64,000 nt of DNA from Cytobacillus sp. IB215665. GTDB lineage: Bacteria > Bacillota > Bacilli > Bacillales > SM2101. The notes beneath the pieces were generated by a model that saw nothing but the letters and a program-made list of their open reading frames with translations, searched no databases and had not been told where the DNA came from. The position numbers and the translations under genes were made by a program. The DNA is taken from contig NZ_JAXBME010000009.1 in the NCBI RefSeq assembly GCF_033963835.1, positions 38,169 to 102,168 on the forward strand. The letters are read 5' to 3'. Positions within the stretch are counted from its first letter, which is position 1, and each line of letters opens with the position of its first letter. Shown in pieces: positions 45,634-54,969 of the stretch.

Positions 45634-46479
45634 TTGAATACAACAAGTGTAACCGTGCAGAAAGGTGAGGGCTTTACAACTTTGCTAATAGATCATGGTG
45701 AAGTAAATTTACTTTCAAATGATCTAATTGTTGAATTGCAACAAGTAATAAGTGAGTTAAATAAGGATGAGCATAATAAAGTAGTCATCTTCCGTTCAAA
45801 CAATAAACATTTCTTCAGTGCTCACTTAGATGTGCTTGTTATAAATCGAAAAGAAGAAGGTATAACTGGAACGGAAAATTTCATGCAATTAATTGAGGAC
45901 GTTAAAAACATGCGCGCAATTACGATTGCAATAGTTGACGGTGCGGCACGTGGTGGTGGAAATGAACTTGTTATGGCTTGCGATATAGTATATGGAACTG
46001 AAAATGCGGTGTTCGCTCAACCTGAGTTAAGTACAAACATACCTCCAGGTGGACAAGGAAGCGTACAAGCTGCACGACGGTTAGGGCGTACAAGAGCTTT
46101 AGAATTCCTCTTGACGAGTGCAGATATGGATGCACCTACTGCCGAGCGCTTTGGTCTGATTACACGTCATATTCCATCAGATTCTATTGAAGAAATGCTA
46201 CAGCAAGTTGTACCACCATTAACTTTCCTTGATCATCGTAATATAGACATGATAAAGGATATTGTTGACTTAGCACTTAAAGATGAACAAGCAGCGATCG
46301 ACCTTGAACGCAAAATGTTTATCGAACGTGCTGGTGAAGATAAAACACAATATTTGATAGGCAAAGTATTAAAACATGGTGCGCAAACATCTCGAGAAAT
46401 TCACATTTCAGAGCTATTGGCTGATGTTGCCGCTGACGTTATGCAAGATTTAGCCCAAATGAATCAAGGAAGCCAATAA
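45634..46479 (+). CDS. Enoyl-CoA hydratase/isomerase (crotonase) family protein
   Basis: A 281-residue crotonase-fold protein. The oxyanion-hole segment AARGGGNELVMACD contains the first Glu, and FAQPELSTNIPPGGQG the second Glu position; HFFSAHLD is the CoA-binding turn. Substitutions around the second motif (NIPPGG instead of GIxPGxGG) mean the exact reaction is unclear. A TTG start follows GGGAGG. Monocistronic with a terminator downstream. Confidence 0.88.
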   Translation: MNTTSVTVQKGEGFTTLLIDHGEVNLLSNDLIVELQQVISELNKDEHNKVVIFRSNNKHFFSAHLDVLVINRKEEGITGTENFMQLIEDVKNMRAITIAIVDGAARGGGNELVMACDIVYGTENAVFAQPELSTNIPPGGQGSVQAARRLGRTRALEFLLTSADMDAPTAERFGLITRHIPSDSIEEMLQQVVPPLTFLDHRNIDMIKDIVDLALKDEQAAIDLERKMFIERAGEDKTQYLIGKVLKHGAQTSREIHISELLADVAADVMQDLAQMNQGSQ

Positions 46480-46490
46480 AATAATGAAAC

Positions 46491-46534
46491 AAAACCACCA
46501 AAGATCAGGCTTTCCAACTGACCTTTGGTGGTTT
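46491..46534 (+). terminator. Bidirectional terminator
   Basis: AAAACCACCAAAG pairs with CTTTGGTGGTTT. It separates the crotonase gene from the converging arsI-like pair. Confidence 0.85.
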
Positions 46535-46542
46535 CAATATAG

Positions 46543-46731
46543 TTAGTTAATGCAGCAAGGTACAGGCTGTTGTTTTCGAAATAATTTTCTTGTTAATTCA
46601 GAATAGAGGGATTTGATTGAGAGAGGCATCTTTGATGGATAATAGGGCTCATATTTCCATGCCTCTCTGTTAATCAAATCTAATTTGCGCATTTGTTCTT
46701 TCATCATATGTTCATACTCATAATCATTCAT
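46543..46731 (-). CDS. Small protein cotranscribed with the ArsI-like gene
   Basis: A 62-residue, basic, Met/Tyr/Lys-rich protein with no membrane segment, ending PVPCCIN. GGGAG precedes the ATG by nine bases, and the gene starts 25 bases after the arsI-like stop. The family was not recognised. The terminal Cys-Cys mirrors the NNNCCA end of the upstream protein, which suggests, without proving, metal or metalloid handling. Confidence 0.6.
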   Translation of the reverse strand: MNDYEYEHMMKEQMRKLDLINREAWKYEPYYPSKMPLSIKSLYSELTRKLFRKQQPVPCCIN

Positions 46732-46756
46732 AAGTCATTCTCCCTTCCTCTTCATA

Positions 46757-47155
46757 TTAAGCACAGCAATTATTATTGATAGTGTCTTCCTCAGTGTCTT
46801 CTTTGGTGAAAAAGAATTCCCATTCATGGCCATCTGGGTCAGTGATCCAAAATTTATCTTGCCTAGCGTAACAACATGTTGTATCTTTCTCATCCCTAGA
46901 GAAGAACCCTTGAGTTTCCAATCTTTCTTTATGCTTTTTTAACTCTTCTGATTTGGACACTTGGAAGCCGAAATGATTAATGTGGTTTCCTTCTACACTA
47001 TCTACAGGCCGCAATGTGAAATTTAATCCTGGCTCTTCTAGCAAAAATTTCGCATAGTTAGGTTTGGTCTTTGCTGGGTTTGTTCCGAATAACTTCGAAT
47101 AAAAATCAATCGATGCCTCTAAATTTGTTACATTTAAACCAACATGAATTTTCAT
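46757..47155 (-). CDS. ArsI/CadI family VOC metalloenzyme
   Basis: A 132-residue VOC protein. Metal ligands are expected at His5, His61 and Glu113 (DPDGHEWEFF). The vicinal Cys pair in DTTCCYARQD (Cys94-Cys95) is characteristic of ArsI, the C-As lyase that degrades trivalent organoarsenicals, and of CadI. The tail adds a further Cys-Cys. AGGAGG precedes the ATG. An ATCAA-N6-TTGAT dyad 32 bases upstream suggests ArsR control, but no arsR gene is present here. Confidence 0.88.
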   Translation of the reverse strand: MKIHVGLNVTNLEASIDFYSKLFGTNPAKTKPNYAKFLLEEPGLNFTLRPVDSVEGNHINHFGFQVSKSEELKKHKERLETQGFFSRDEKDTTCCYARQDKFWITDPDGHEWEFFFTKEDTEEDTINNNCCA

Positions 47156-47186
47156 ACTTTATTACCTCCTAATGAATAATATATAT

Positions 47187-47223
47187 ATCAATTTTTTTTG
47201 ATGTATCCATCAAAAAAAATGAA
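47187..47223 (-). promoter_or_regulatory. ArsR-type dyad upstream of the arsI-like gene
   Basis: ATCAATTTTTTTTGAT (ATCAA-N6-TTGAT) at 47187-47202 is followed, after a short spacer, by an inverted near-copy ATCAAAAAAAATGA at 47209-47222, so the two also form a hairpin. Confidence 0.65.
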
Positions 47224-47448
47224 CAACAAGTAAAACGAATCTGACAACTTAAATTTAGAGATAATCAATTTATATCCTTGTTTCGGTATGTCAGCATTAA
47301 ATAAATTTGTTACACAAACCTCAAGTGTTTAAATTGTTCATGAAATGTAAATGCATTCGTATCTTGCTTAATATTTCTACATTTATAAATCAAATTTATT
47401 TGATTAATTAATACTATATCCCACGTGAGAACATTTTGCAAGGTAAAT

Positions 47449-47464
47449 ATCAAAAAAAATTGAT
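47449..47464. promoter_or_regulatory. Second ArsR-type dyad
   Basis: ATCAAAAAAAATTGAT is again an exact ATCAA-N6-TTGAT, 262 bases from the first site. No gene starts next to it. Confidence 0.55.
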
Positions 47465-47540
47465 GTATTTTCAATATTGAACTAATTATGTATTTTTCAT
47501 CCTATAAAGACTTCTTTTTTACTTTAATAAATTAATAACT

Positions 47541-47564
47541 AACAACAAAGTTTACGAAAAGTCC
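47541..47564 (+). repeat. Solo right end of the dispersed element
   Basis: AACAACAAAGTTTACGAAAAGTCC matches the right end with one change; no matching left end was found within 300 bases. Confidence 0.5.
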
Positions 47565-47582
47565 CTAAGTAAAAATACATTA

Positions 47583-47612
47583 ACAACTCTGACAAGTATA
47601 TGTCAGAGTTGC
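47583..47612. other. Hairpin before the hydrolase gene
   Basis: CAACTCTGAC and GTCAGAGTTG form a ten-base perfect stem. A T tract is poor, so it may be a remnant terminator. Confidence 0.45.
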
Positions 47613-47698
47613 TTTGTTATAATCAATTTTGAATTAGAAAGTCTAAAGTATTTACTCTGATTAAAGGAATATTGAAACCGCTTAGGAGGGAAGTAAAA

Positions 47699-48589
47699 TT
47701 GATTGAACAATTATTTACGCTAAAGAATAGGGTCACCATCAATGTCAGATATTCAATTCCTGGAGAAGAAACTATTCTTTTTTTACATTTTAGTTCTGGA
47801 AATTCCCATATGTGGGATAGCCTTATCCCATATTTTACAAATCATTTTAATTTAATTGTTCCAGACATAAGAGGTCATGGGAAGTCAGATATTCCAAAAG
47901 AAGGTTATCATATTGATGATATGGCAGCTGATATGTATTTGTTATTAAAAGAATTAGGGATTAAGAGGTGTCATATTGTAGGTAGCTCATTAGGTGCAGA
48001 AATTGCATTAAGCTTTGCTTCATCATATCCGGACATGGTCAAATCAATTATATGTGAAGGGGCTTTATTCAATGAATTTGGACCATACGGCTTAATCAAT
48101 GATAGTGAAGAAATAATAAAAGAAACAATTGACAAAAGACGTATAGATTTGGTGAATTTTACAAGACCAGCTTTCAACACAAAGGATGATTTCGTTAATG
48201 CAATGAAAAATGACTTCAAAAAGCAAGGTATATGGAACGAACATTTCTTAAATTTTGTTAAACATAATATGTCAAAAACTGAAGACGGGTACTTTACTAA
48301 CTGTTTTCCATTACTTGCAAGACAGGAATATATTCAACACTATTGGGATGTTAAGTTTGAAGAATATTATAAGAAAGTTAAATGTCCTATTCTCATGTTA
48401 CCGAGTGATGATGAGTGGCACAACTTAAAGGCTAGAGAAATAATGACAAAATTTTCTACATTAGTAGAAGAAAGTGAAATTAAGCATATCAAAGGGTCTA
48501 AGCACGCATATATGTGGATGCAGTTCCCTAAATTAATGAGCTCTGTCGTTCATGATTATTTAGAAAGAAAAGTGCTATCAATAGCTTAA
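47699..48589 (+). CDS. Alpha/beta hydrolase
   Basis: A 296-residue protein. It has FLHFSSGNSHMWDSL (oxyanion region), PDIRGHGKSD, the nucleophile elbow VGSSLGAE (Ser), an acid near LMLPSDDEWHNL and a late His in KGSKHAYMW. This is a complete catalytic set of the esterase/lipase fold. The substrate is unknown. A TTG start at 47699 has AGGAGGG eight bases upstream; the longer ATG frame at 47672 does not. Confidence 0.85.
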   Translation: MIEQLFTLKNRVTINVRYSIPGEETILFLHFSSGNSHMWDSLIPYFTNHFNLIVPDIRGHGKSDIPKEGYHIDDMAADMYLLLKELGIKRCHIVGSSLGAEIALSFASSYPDMVKSIICEGALFNEFGPYGLINDSEEIIKETIDKRRIDLVNFTRPAFNTKDDFVNAMKNDFKKQGIWNEHFLNFVKHNMSKTEDGYFTNCFPLLARQEYIQHYWDVKFEEYYKKVKCPILMLPSDDEWHNLKAREIMTKFSTLVEESEIKHIKGSKHAYMWMQFPKLMSSVVHDYLERKVLSIA

Positions 48590-48717
48590 TAAGTTTTAAC
48601 TTAGTTGTCGTGTAAACTAATCTCAATTTTTACTATAGTAGAATATCCTAACAAGCTATTTTACTTGGGCTACCAGATGAGATTTACATAAGATAAACCA
48701 CCTACAACTTTAAACAA

Positions 48718-48873
48718 GGCTGTTCTCGCAATAATTGTTGCTTTTCGTAATAAACTGTTTTGTATAGAATGTTGTTTTTCATACGAAGAAATATACACGT
48801 ATACAACTTAGATTCGAGGCACCTTGTCTTGTATAAAACGACGTTTTTATCTTCTATATTTACGAAAAGAGCC
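48718..48873 (+). repeat. MITE-like element at a gene's stop codon
   Basis: A 156-bp copy from GGCTGTTCTCGCAATAATTG to ATTTACGAAAAGAGCC. Flanks TTAAACAA (48710-48717) and TTAAACAC (48874-48881) agree at 7 of 8 positions. The right flank contains the stop codon of the neighbouring minus-strand gene. Confidence 0.85.
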
Positions 48874-49281
48874 TTAAACACGCTTTGTTAATGCTATAGT
48901 AGGTGGGTATTTTGACAGAACTTCTATTACATCATTTGGTGTAAGAAATACGTAATGGCTAATTTTAATAGTGTCGTATAAACCAGCATTTTCTTCAAGA
49001 AACCAACTTAAATATTCAGAATCACCTAATTTAAATAGAGACCACTCACTATAAAATCTTTCGTCATAATTGTTATATAATGAAGAAAGCATTTTAATTA
49101 ATGAGCCTTCTTCAGTATTTGAATAAGATAATACACCTACATCAAATTTCATAGTTATTTCTGTTTCGTCATGTTCATCAATAAATGTTAAAGTCAGTCC
49201 TTCCTTATTATCTATAAGGGAGGAATTATATATTTTTGAAGGAAGCCCTTCAACTGGTACCCACCTTTCCCATACAGCCAT
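48874..49281 (-). CDS. Hypothetical protein
   Basis: A 135-residue soluble protein with no signal peptide or membrane segment and a mixed alpha/beta composition (Trp- and Tyr-rich: AVWERWVPVEGLPSKIYN, SEWSLFKLGDSEYLSWF). It was not recognised. The ATG at 49281 has GAGGGG-type sequence upstream. The last codon and stop lie in the target duplication of a repeat element, so the native 3' end seems preserved. Confidence 0.6.
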   Translation of the reverse strand: MAVWERWVPVEGLPSKIYNSSLIDNKEGLTLTFIDEHDETEITMKFDVGVLSYSNTEEGSLIKMLSSLYNNYDERFYSEWSLFKLGDSEYLSWFLEENAGLYDTIKISHYVFLTPNDVIEVLSKYPPTIALTKRV

Positions 49282-49428
49282 GTTACATTTCCCCTCAACC
49301 TAGTATTCTTTCGATTTTGTTAAATTTACATATTTGGTGAAGCAAACTTCTTCAATTATAGCTTGGGTCAAAAAGATAAACTATTAAACATATAAAAAGA
49401 GTAATATTAGGTTATCAAATGAGAACGT

Positions 49429-50364
49429 CTACCATGGTAACGGCTGATTTTGCAATTCCTTTTCCCAAAACCGTTGTATTTTTTTAACCATATCTAATGA
49501 CATTTCCTTTTCTGTAGCTGAATTATTTTCATATAGCTGTTGAATACTTTTCGTTCCTGGAATAACCGTCGAGACTTCCTGACAAGCTAAAATATACCGT
49601 AAAGCAGCTTGCACCATCGCTGTTCCATCGTTTGTTAGAAAACGTAGCTTAGACAATAATTTTGCTCTTGTTTCAATTTGTTCTTTCGACCAACGACCAC
49701 GCACACCTTCAAATGAACTTTGTGCATTATATTTACCAGAAAGCCAACCAGAATCTAGTGGGACTTTAATAATAAGGCCAACACCTTTATATTTTGCTAA
49801 TTGAAATGCTTTAGCAGGCTCCTGATGGAAGATATTATACATGACTTCAATTACTTGACTATTTGTAGTTTCTAGTAATTCGAATAATTCAACACTTGAA
49901 TCAACCGAAGCACCATATGCACGAATTTTCCCTTCTTCTTTTAAACGCTCTAGTAATTCATAATGAGGACTCTCCCCATTAAGAAAGTGAAACGGAGGAT
50001 TATGCAATAATATCGAATCGACGTAATCAGTATTTAGACGTTTTAAGCTTCCTTCAAGTGATTGACGTAATAGGTTCACATCAAAATTTTGAGTATTATT
50101 CGAATGGTGGCCAAATTTTGTATTAATAATCACTTGGTCTCTTTTGCCAACTAATGCTTTTCCTAACAGCTCTTCACTTTTTCCTAATCCATAGTTAGGT
50201 GCCGTATCAAAGAAATTACAACCTTGATTAATAGCTTCATGAACTAGCCTAATTGCTTCGTCATCATTCATTTCTCCCCAATCTTTCCTATTTCCAAGTT
50301 GCCATGAGCCAAACCCTACTTCCGATACATGAATACCTGTATTACCTAATGGTCTATATTTCAT
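49429..50364 (-). CDS. Aldo/keto reductase
   Basis: A 311-residue NADPH-dependent reductase fold. Catalytic region DTAPNYGLGKSEELLGKAL has the Asp and Tyr; the Lys is in INTKFGHH and the His/Asn region in SILLHNPP. The C-terminus has VIPGTKSIQQL, the cofactor-binding segment. Start at ATG 50364 (MKYRPLGNTG) with GGGGAG upstream; earlier in-frame ATGs lack a site. It is divergent from a MocR-type regulator, which may control it. Confidence 0.9.
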   Translation of the reverse strand: MKYRPLGNTGIHVSEVGFGSWQLGNRKDWGEMNDDEAIRLVHEAINQGCNFFDTAPNYGLGKSEELLGKALVGKRDQVIINTKFGHHSNNTQNFDVNLLRQSLEGSLKRLNTDYVDSILLHNPPFHFLNGESPHYELLERLKEEGKIRAYGASVDSSVELFELLETTNSQVIEVMYNIFHQEPAKAFQLAKYKGVGLIIKVPLDSGWLSGKYNAQSSFEGVRGRWSKEQIETRAKLLSKLRFLTNDGTAMVQAALRYILACQEVSTVIPGTKSIQQLYENNSATEKEMSLDMVKKIQRFWEKELQNQPLPW

Positions 50365-50636
50365 AACAAACTCCCCTTCTATTTTATTGAACAAGTTGTA
50401 CTTCATATCATAAGTTTGAATAACATCCACAATTACAATAATTAGTTAACCATACATTATGTTAAATAATTCCTATGTACGTTATAAAAATTCATCTTGA
50501 TCATTTACATTTGTTTTCAAATTAAGTTCAACTAGATCCTAGCACTTGTTATTCATATTTAACCATAGATTGATATAATTAAAAGTATCAGTTTACATAA
50601 AATGAATGGTACCAGAAATAAATGGAGGAATTCACA

Positions 50637-52043
50637 TTGATTGAATTAACACCCGTATTAAACACTAAGAGTGAAAAACCTATTTATATTCAATTGACTA
50701 ATTATATTAAAAAAGAAATCATAGCAGGAAGTATTCAACCAAAAGAAAAACTCCCGTCTAAACGAAAGTTATCACAACATCTAGGTATTAGCCTTAACAC
50801 CATTCAGGCCTCATATGATCAGTTATGTGCTGAAGGCTATGTAAGAAGCATACAAAGAAAAGGATACTTTGTAACGGATTTAGATAACAGCATCTTTTTA
50901 TCTCATAATCATCCTCACCCACAACAAATCAATAATAGAAAAGTAGAGAGTACAAACATTAAAGTTGATTTCAATGTCGGAAGAGTAGATTTAGAAAAGT
51001 TCCCATATACATTATGGAGAAAATTAACTATCCAGTCATTATATGAAGACCAAGGAGAACTTTTTAATTTTGGGCACCCGCAAGGAGAATTATCACTTCG
51101 AGAGGTTATCGTAAAACATCTTTTTGCATCCAGAGGCGTTAGATGTTCCGCAGACCAAGTAGTTATTGGAGCTGGCACACAGCAATTAATAAGTCAATTA
51201 TGCACAATAATAGGAATAAACCATGTATTTGCATTCGAAAATCCTGGATTTAATGGAACAATGGCAGTTATAAAAAATCAAATAAATAAGACAGCTGCAA
51301 TTCCTGTTGATGAAGACGGAATTAATATGAATGCGCTAAGACAAAGCGGAGCGAGTGTTATTTACGTTACTCCATCCCATCAGTTTCCGCTTGGAATGGT
51401 TATGCCTATCTCACGCAGGATTGATTTATTAAAATGGGCTCATGAAAACAAGGGCTATATCATTGAAGACGACTATGATGGTGAATTTCGATATAAAGGA
51501 AAACCAATTCCATCATTACAAGGACTCGATAAGTATGACAATGTAATATATTTTGGAAGTTTTTCTAAATCGTTAATTCCATCTATTCGTATAAGCTATA
51601 TGATATTACCTCCACATCTAATAGAACGGTATGAAGAGTATTTTTCTATTTATAAACAAGCAGCTTCACGGTTACATCAAGATACATTATTTCGATTTAT
51701 GAAAGAAGGGTATTGGGACAGTCATTTAAATAAAATGAGAACAATATACCGGAAGAAACAACATACGTTAATAACATCAATTACTAATGATTTTGGGAAT
51801 CAAGTAAATATCATTGGTGAAAAATCAGGGCTACATATTATTCTAGAAGTTAGTAACGAAATGGTAGAGGAAGAGCTAGTTACTTCAGCTCTAGAGGTTG
51901 GTGTAAAAGTATATCCTTTATCAACATATTACGACGAATCTACAAAGCATGAAGAGTCTAAAGTTATACTAGGTTATGGAGGCTTATCTGAAGCTGAGAT
52001 AATAGAAGGAATTAGATTGTTAAAAACCGCGTGGGGACTATAA
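50637..52043 (+). CDS. MocR/GabR-type regulator (GntR helix-turn-helix plus aminotransferase domain)
   Basis: A 468-residue fusion. Residues 10-80 are a GntR winged helix (LPSKRKLSQHLGISLNTIQA); residues 110-468 are a class I aminotransferase-like domain. The PLP lysine is Lys311 in FGSFSKSLIPS, and the upstream IIEDDYDGEFRY is typical. Such proteins sense PLP adducts and activate neighbouring genes in vitamin B6 or amine metabolism. TTG at 50637 has TGGAGG upstream. Divergent from the aldo/keto reductase gene. Confidence 0.92.
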   Translation: MIELTPVLNTKSEKPIYIQLTNYIKKEIIAGSIQPKEKLPSKRKLSQHLGISLNTIQASYDQLCAEGYVRSIQRKGYFVTDLDNSIFLSHNHPHPQQINNRKVESTNIKVDFNVGRVDLEKFPYTLWRKLTIQSLYEDQGELFNFGHPQGELSLREVIVKHLFASRGVRCSADQVVIGAGTQQLISQLCTIIGINHVFAFENPGFNGTMAVIKNQINKTAAIPVDEDGINMNALRQSGASVIYVTPSHQFPLGMVMPISRRIDLLKWAHENKGYIIEDDYDGEFRYKGKPIPSLQGLDKYDNVIYFGSFSKSLIPSIRISYMILPPHLIERYEEYFSIYKQAASRLHQDTLFRFMKEGYWDSHLNKMRTIYRKKQHTLITSITNDFGNQVNIIGEKSGLHIILEVSNEMVEEELVTSALEVGVKVYPLSTYYDESTKHEESKVILGYGGLSEAEIIEGIRLLKTAWGL

Positions 52044-52193
52044 ATACATAAGTACATTCCCCTCTTTATCTTCTACTGGTTTTTTTGGTTAGTTCCCCAA
52101 CTAAGAAATTACTGTTATGCCAATTAATCCTTACTAAGGAAACTATTTTACACTTTTTAGGTTAATACCTCTATCATCAATGTAATAAAGACA

Positions 52194-52226
52194 AGCAGCC
52201 CCAAATAATCCATTATTGGGCTGCTT
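52194..52226. terminator. Bidirectional terminator
   Basis: AGCAGCCC and GGGCTGCT enclose a loop (with extra CAATA/TATTG pairing) between the MocR gene and the converging ABC operon; TTTAAA follows. Confidence 0.8.
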
Positions 52227-52233
52227 TAAATCA

Positions 52234-53433
52234 TTAACTTAAACTTTGAATACCCAATTGATCATACTTTTCACTTGTAAGTTTCCCTTCATATAATAAC
52301 TCTCCTGAGGATAAATCACTAACATAAAGGGCATAACCATTAGTTGTTGAGTGGAGTATATTTATTTTTCCATTTATTAACTGATATTTTATATCATAAC
52401 CAGTTTGTTCATTAAGAAAATCGAAAGTTATTTTATCTCCCCATTCTTCCTTTTCTATATCATACATAATGACTCCAAATTCATCTTCTTGTTGAGATGT
52501 AAAGAATAGCGTTGAACCAACAATTGTAGATGAATTAGAAGATATTAACATTTCATCTGGTATAGTCAATGATTTGGATTGATTTGTCTCTATGTTGTAT
52601 ATAACAAGTTCATTAGGATCTGAACCTGAACCATCGTCATATTGTACCGTCTCACCATTTTCACTATAAATCGTAGCATCTGCTTTCATTAAAAGATATT
52701 TTTGAGGTTCAACAGATTTTAAATCATTCATCATCGTTATGGTTGCATAGAAATTGGTTATCGTACTTGGTATAATCGGTGTAGAAAGTAGTAATTCACT
52801 ATTCATGAACTCTTGCTCATCTATATCAAACGTGTAAACCGTTAAATCCTCTCCTCCATCTTTCCGCTGACCACTTGCAAAGACCTTAGCGATCCCATTA
52901 AGTACTTGGATCTCTCTTACGTCTAGGAAATCATAACTTTCTTTATTTGGTAACTTCAACTGGATTGAGCTAACTTCTTCAGATTTTTTATTAAGAATAT
53001 CAATATTAAATGAAATATTGGATCGAGATTGATAATCCCAAATATCACCGACATAAACTAGCACGTTATCATCTTCATAATAGTGATTTAAGTTAATTGA
53101 ATTTTTACCACGCATAAAATTGTTGTACTGTTCTCTCCATTCCAAAATAATGGGGTGTATCCAACTCTCTGACAATTGTTCAAGTAGAGACGGTGTGTTA
53201 TTTCGATTAATTGTATTCTTATTTGTAATTTGCAAGTTGTGATGCTCACGCGTTTCTATTGTATAACCCGCTGCTAATATTTCTATATTTTTTACTGTAT
53301 CCTCATTTCCACTTACTTTTTTCCATACAAGTAGTTTATTTTCTGTTGCAGCTATACTAGATTGCATGTAAAAAGTTCCTATTATTATTACAGTAACAAT
53401 ACAAAGCAAAATTGTTTTTCCAAATCGTTTCAT
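52234..53433 (-). CDS. Exported protein of an ABC transporter operon
   Basis: A 399-residue protein with a signal peptide (TILLCIVTVIIIGTFYMQSS) and a largely beta-strand sequence, possibly propeller-like, with repeats of the form (V)xxYVGDIWDYQ, YTFDIDEQEF and YDIEKEEWGDK. No lipobox was seen. The family was not recognised. It is the last gene of a three-gene operon with a permease and an ATPase, 16 bases after the permease stop, so it may be an extracytoplasmic partner of the transporter. Confidence 0.6.
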   Translation of the reverse strand: MKRFGKTILLCIVTVIIIGTFYMQSSIAATENKLLVWKKVSGNEDTVKNIEILAAGYTIETREHHNLQITNKNTINRNNTPSLLEQLSESWIHPIILEWREQYNNFMRGKNSINLNHYYEDDNVLVYVGDIWDYQSRSNISFNIDILNKKSEEVSSIQLKLPNKESYDFLDVREIQVLNGIAKVFASGQRKDGGEDLTVYTFDIDEQEFMNSELLLSTPIIPSTITNFYATITMMNDLKSVEPQKYLLMKADATIYSENGETVQYDDGSGSDPNELVIYNIETNQSKSLTIPDEMLISSNSSTIVGSTLFFTSQQEDEFGVIMYDIEKEEWGDKITFDFLNEQTGYDIKYQLINGKINILHSTTNGYALYVSDLSSGELLYEGKLTSEKYDQLGIQSLS

Positions 53434-53449
53434 TAGTTTTGGCCTCCTA

Positions 53450-54283
53450 TCAAACCATAATTTTTTTCTTTAAAAGGAAATGTCCGATCAAAATACTTCC
53501 AACTAAGATAATTCCTCCAATTCCTAGTTCCACAAAAAATAGTTCCTTGAGATACAAATAATCATTTAAAACAAGTTTATTTATTAATAAAGGAGCCAAC
53601 AAAATGAAAAGACATAAACCACTATAGATAATGCCATAGAACACACCTTTTAAATGATAAGATCGTTCAAACAAAATAACGGCAAAAGCAATAAATACAA
53701 ATGTCATGCCACTTCCGTAATAAAGTAGAAATTCAGTGAAAGTTGTTGGAATTAAGTTTTTTAGTAATGTGTCTTGAGTTGTAATTTCAATAAAAGTTAA
53801 ATCGGTACGAAACTCATGAGGGACTATCCATTGGAAAACTTGACCTTCAATGAGTAACAATAATAACTGGAATGCTACGAGACCTAATATTAATAGTAGA
53901 ATCGTTGTCGCCTTTGCTAAATAAAGATTAATACGTGCAGTTGGTAACGCTAATAAACGATAACTAAATGTATTTTTACCGAACCAATCACGGTACCATA
54001 TAAAAAACACACATAGTATTAACGTAACGATAGCAAATAATATCGGTGCCTTAAAAAATAGCGTTTCTGAAATATTTAGAAAGGACATCGTTCCATTCTC
54101 TTGCAAAAACACATCCATTGGAATGAAATTTCCATATATTTGTTCATTAGCTCGATTTACATACCTTCTTGATTGAAAAATGACCCCGACCATTTGTGAA
54201 AAGAATGTTAGCCCCATTAATACTACATATAATTTTATAAAACGATTAAACTCAAAATCAATTAACTTCATATAACGTTTCAT
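53450..54283 (-). CDS. ABC-2 type permease
   Basis: A 277-residue membrane protein with six hydrophobic segments; the first lies near residues 14-33 (FIKLYVVLMGLTFFSQMVGV) and a large extracytoplasmic loop covers 35-80. It overlaps the ATPase gene by four bases (ATGA-type). It is probably the membrane half of an envelope-stress or antibiotic-type transporter similar to YtrC/YtrD systems. Confidence 0.85.
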   Translation of the reverse strand: MKRYMKLIDFEFNRFIKLYVVLMGLTFFSQMVGVIFQSRRYVNRANEQIYGNFIPMDVFLQENGTMSFLNISETLFFKAPILFAIVTLILCVFFIWYRDWFGKNTFSYRLLALPTARINLYLAKATTILLLILGLVAFQLLLLLIEGQVFQWIVPHEFRTDLTFIEITTQDTLLKNLIPTTFTEFLLYYGSGMTFVFIAFAVILFERSYHLKGVFYGIIYSGLCLFILLAPLLINKLVLNDYLYLKELFFVELGIGGIILVGSILIGHFLLKKKIMV

Positions 54284-54969
54284 ACTAAATACACCTCTCT
54301 CATCACATCGATGATTGATTTCCCGTGGCTCTTTCTCACTTCTTCTGTATCGAACTCTTTTAAAACTTCTCCATTTTCTAGTAAAACAACTTTATCTATT
54401 AAATGATCAATATCGTTTATTTCATGTGTGGTGATGATGACGCCACGATCTTTTATTAATTCACTAGTAAACACATTTGCAATTTCTTCACGACTAAACA
54501 CATCAATACCTGAAAAAGGCTCATCCATTAGAATATACTCAACATCCATCGCTAATCCTAGTAGAAGATTCATTTTTGCTGTATTTCCTTTCGATAAATC
54601 TGAGATTCTGTCAGCTTCATTTAATTTAAAGAATTGAAGCAGCTCTGTGGCACGTTGTTGATTCCAGCAATCGTAAAAATCAGCCATGAAAGTAAAGGCT
54701 TCATGTATTTTCATATGTGGTAACATCGTTATTGAATCTGGAATAAAGGTGATTTTCTCATAGCTCCCTTTATGGAGCCTTTCACCATCAATGAGGATTT
54801 CACCACTATCTATAGGCATTAATCCCATAATCGATTTCATAATGGTAGTTTTACCTACACCATTAATACCAATTAAACAAGTAACCTCCCCTTTTTTAGC
54901 AGTAAAAGAAACATCTTTTAATACACGCTTTCTACCATATTTTTTTATGACATTTTTCACTTCAATCAT
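54280..54969 (-). CDS. ABC transporter ATP-binding protein
   Basis: A 229-residue ATPase. Walker A GINGVGKTTIMKS, a weak signature LSKGNTAKMNLLLGLA, Walker B YILMDEPFSGIDVFSREE and H-loop TTHEI. The divergent signature resembles that of YtrB-class proteins. AGGTATCC-type sequence precedes the ATG. First gene of the operon. Upstream, 54970-55338 shows no identified operator. Confidence 0.92.
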   Translation of the reverse strand: MIEVKNVIKKYGRKRVLKDVSFTAKKGEVTCLIGINGVGKTTIMKSIMGLMPIDSGEILIDGERLHKGSYEKITFIPDSITMLPHMKIHEAFTFMADFYDCWNQQRATELLQFFKLNEADRISDLSKGNTAKMNLLLGLAMDVEYILMDEPFSGIDVFSREEIANVFTSELIKDRGVIITTHEINDIDHLIDKVVLLENGEVLKEFDTEEVRKSHGKSIIDVMREVYLV

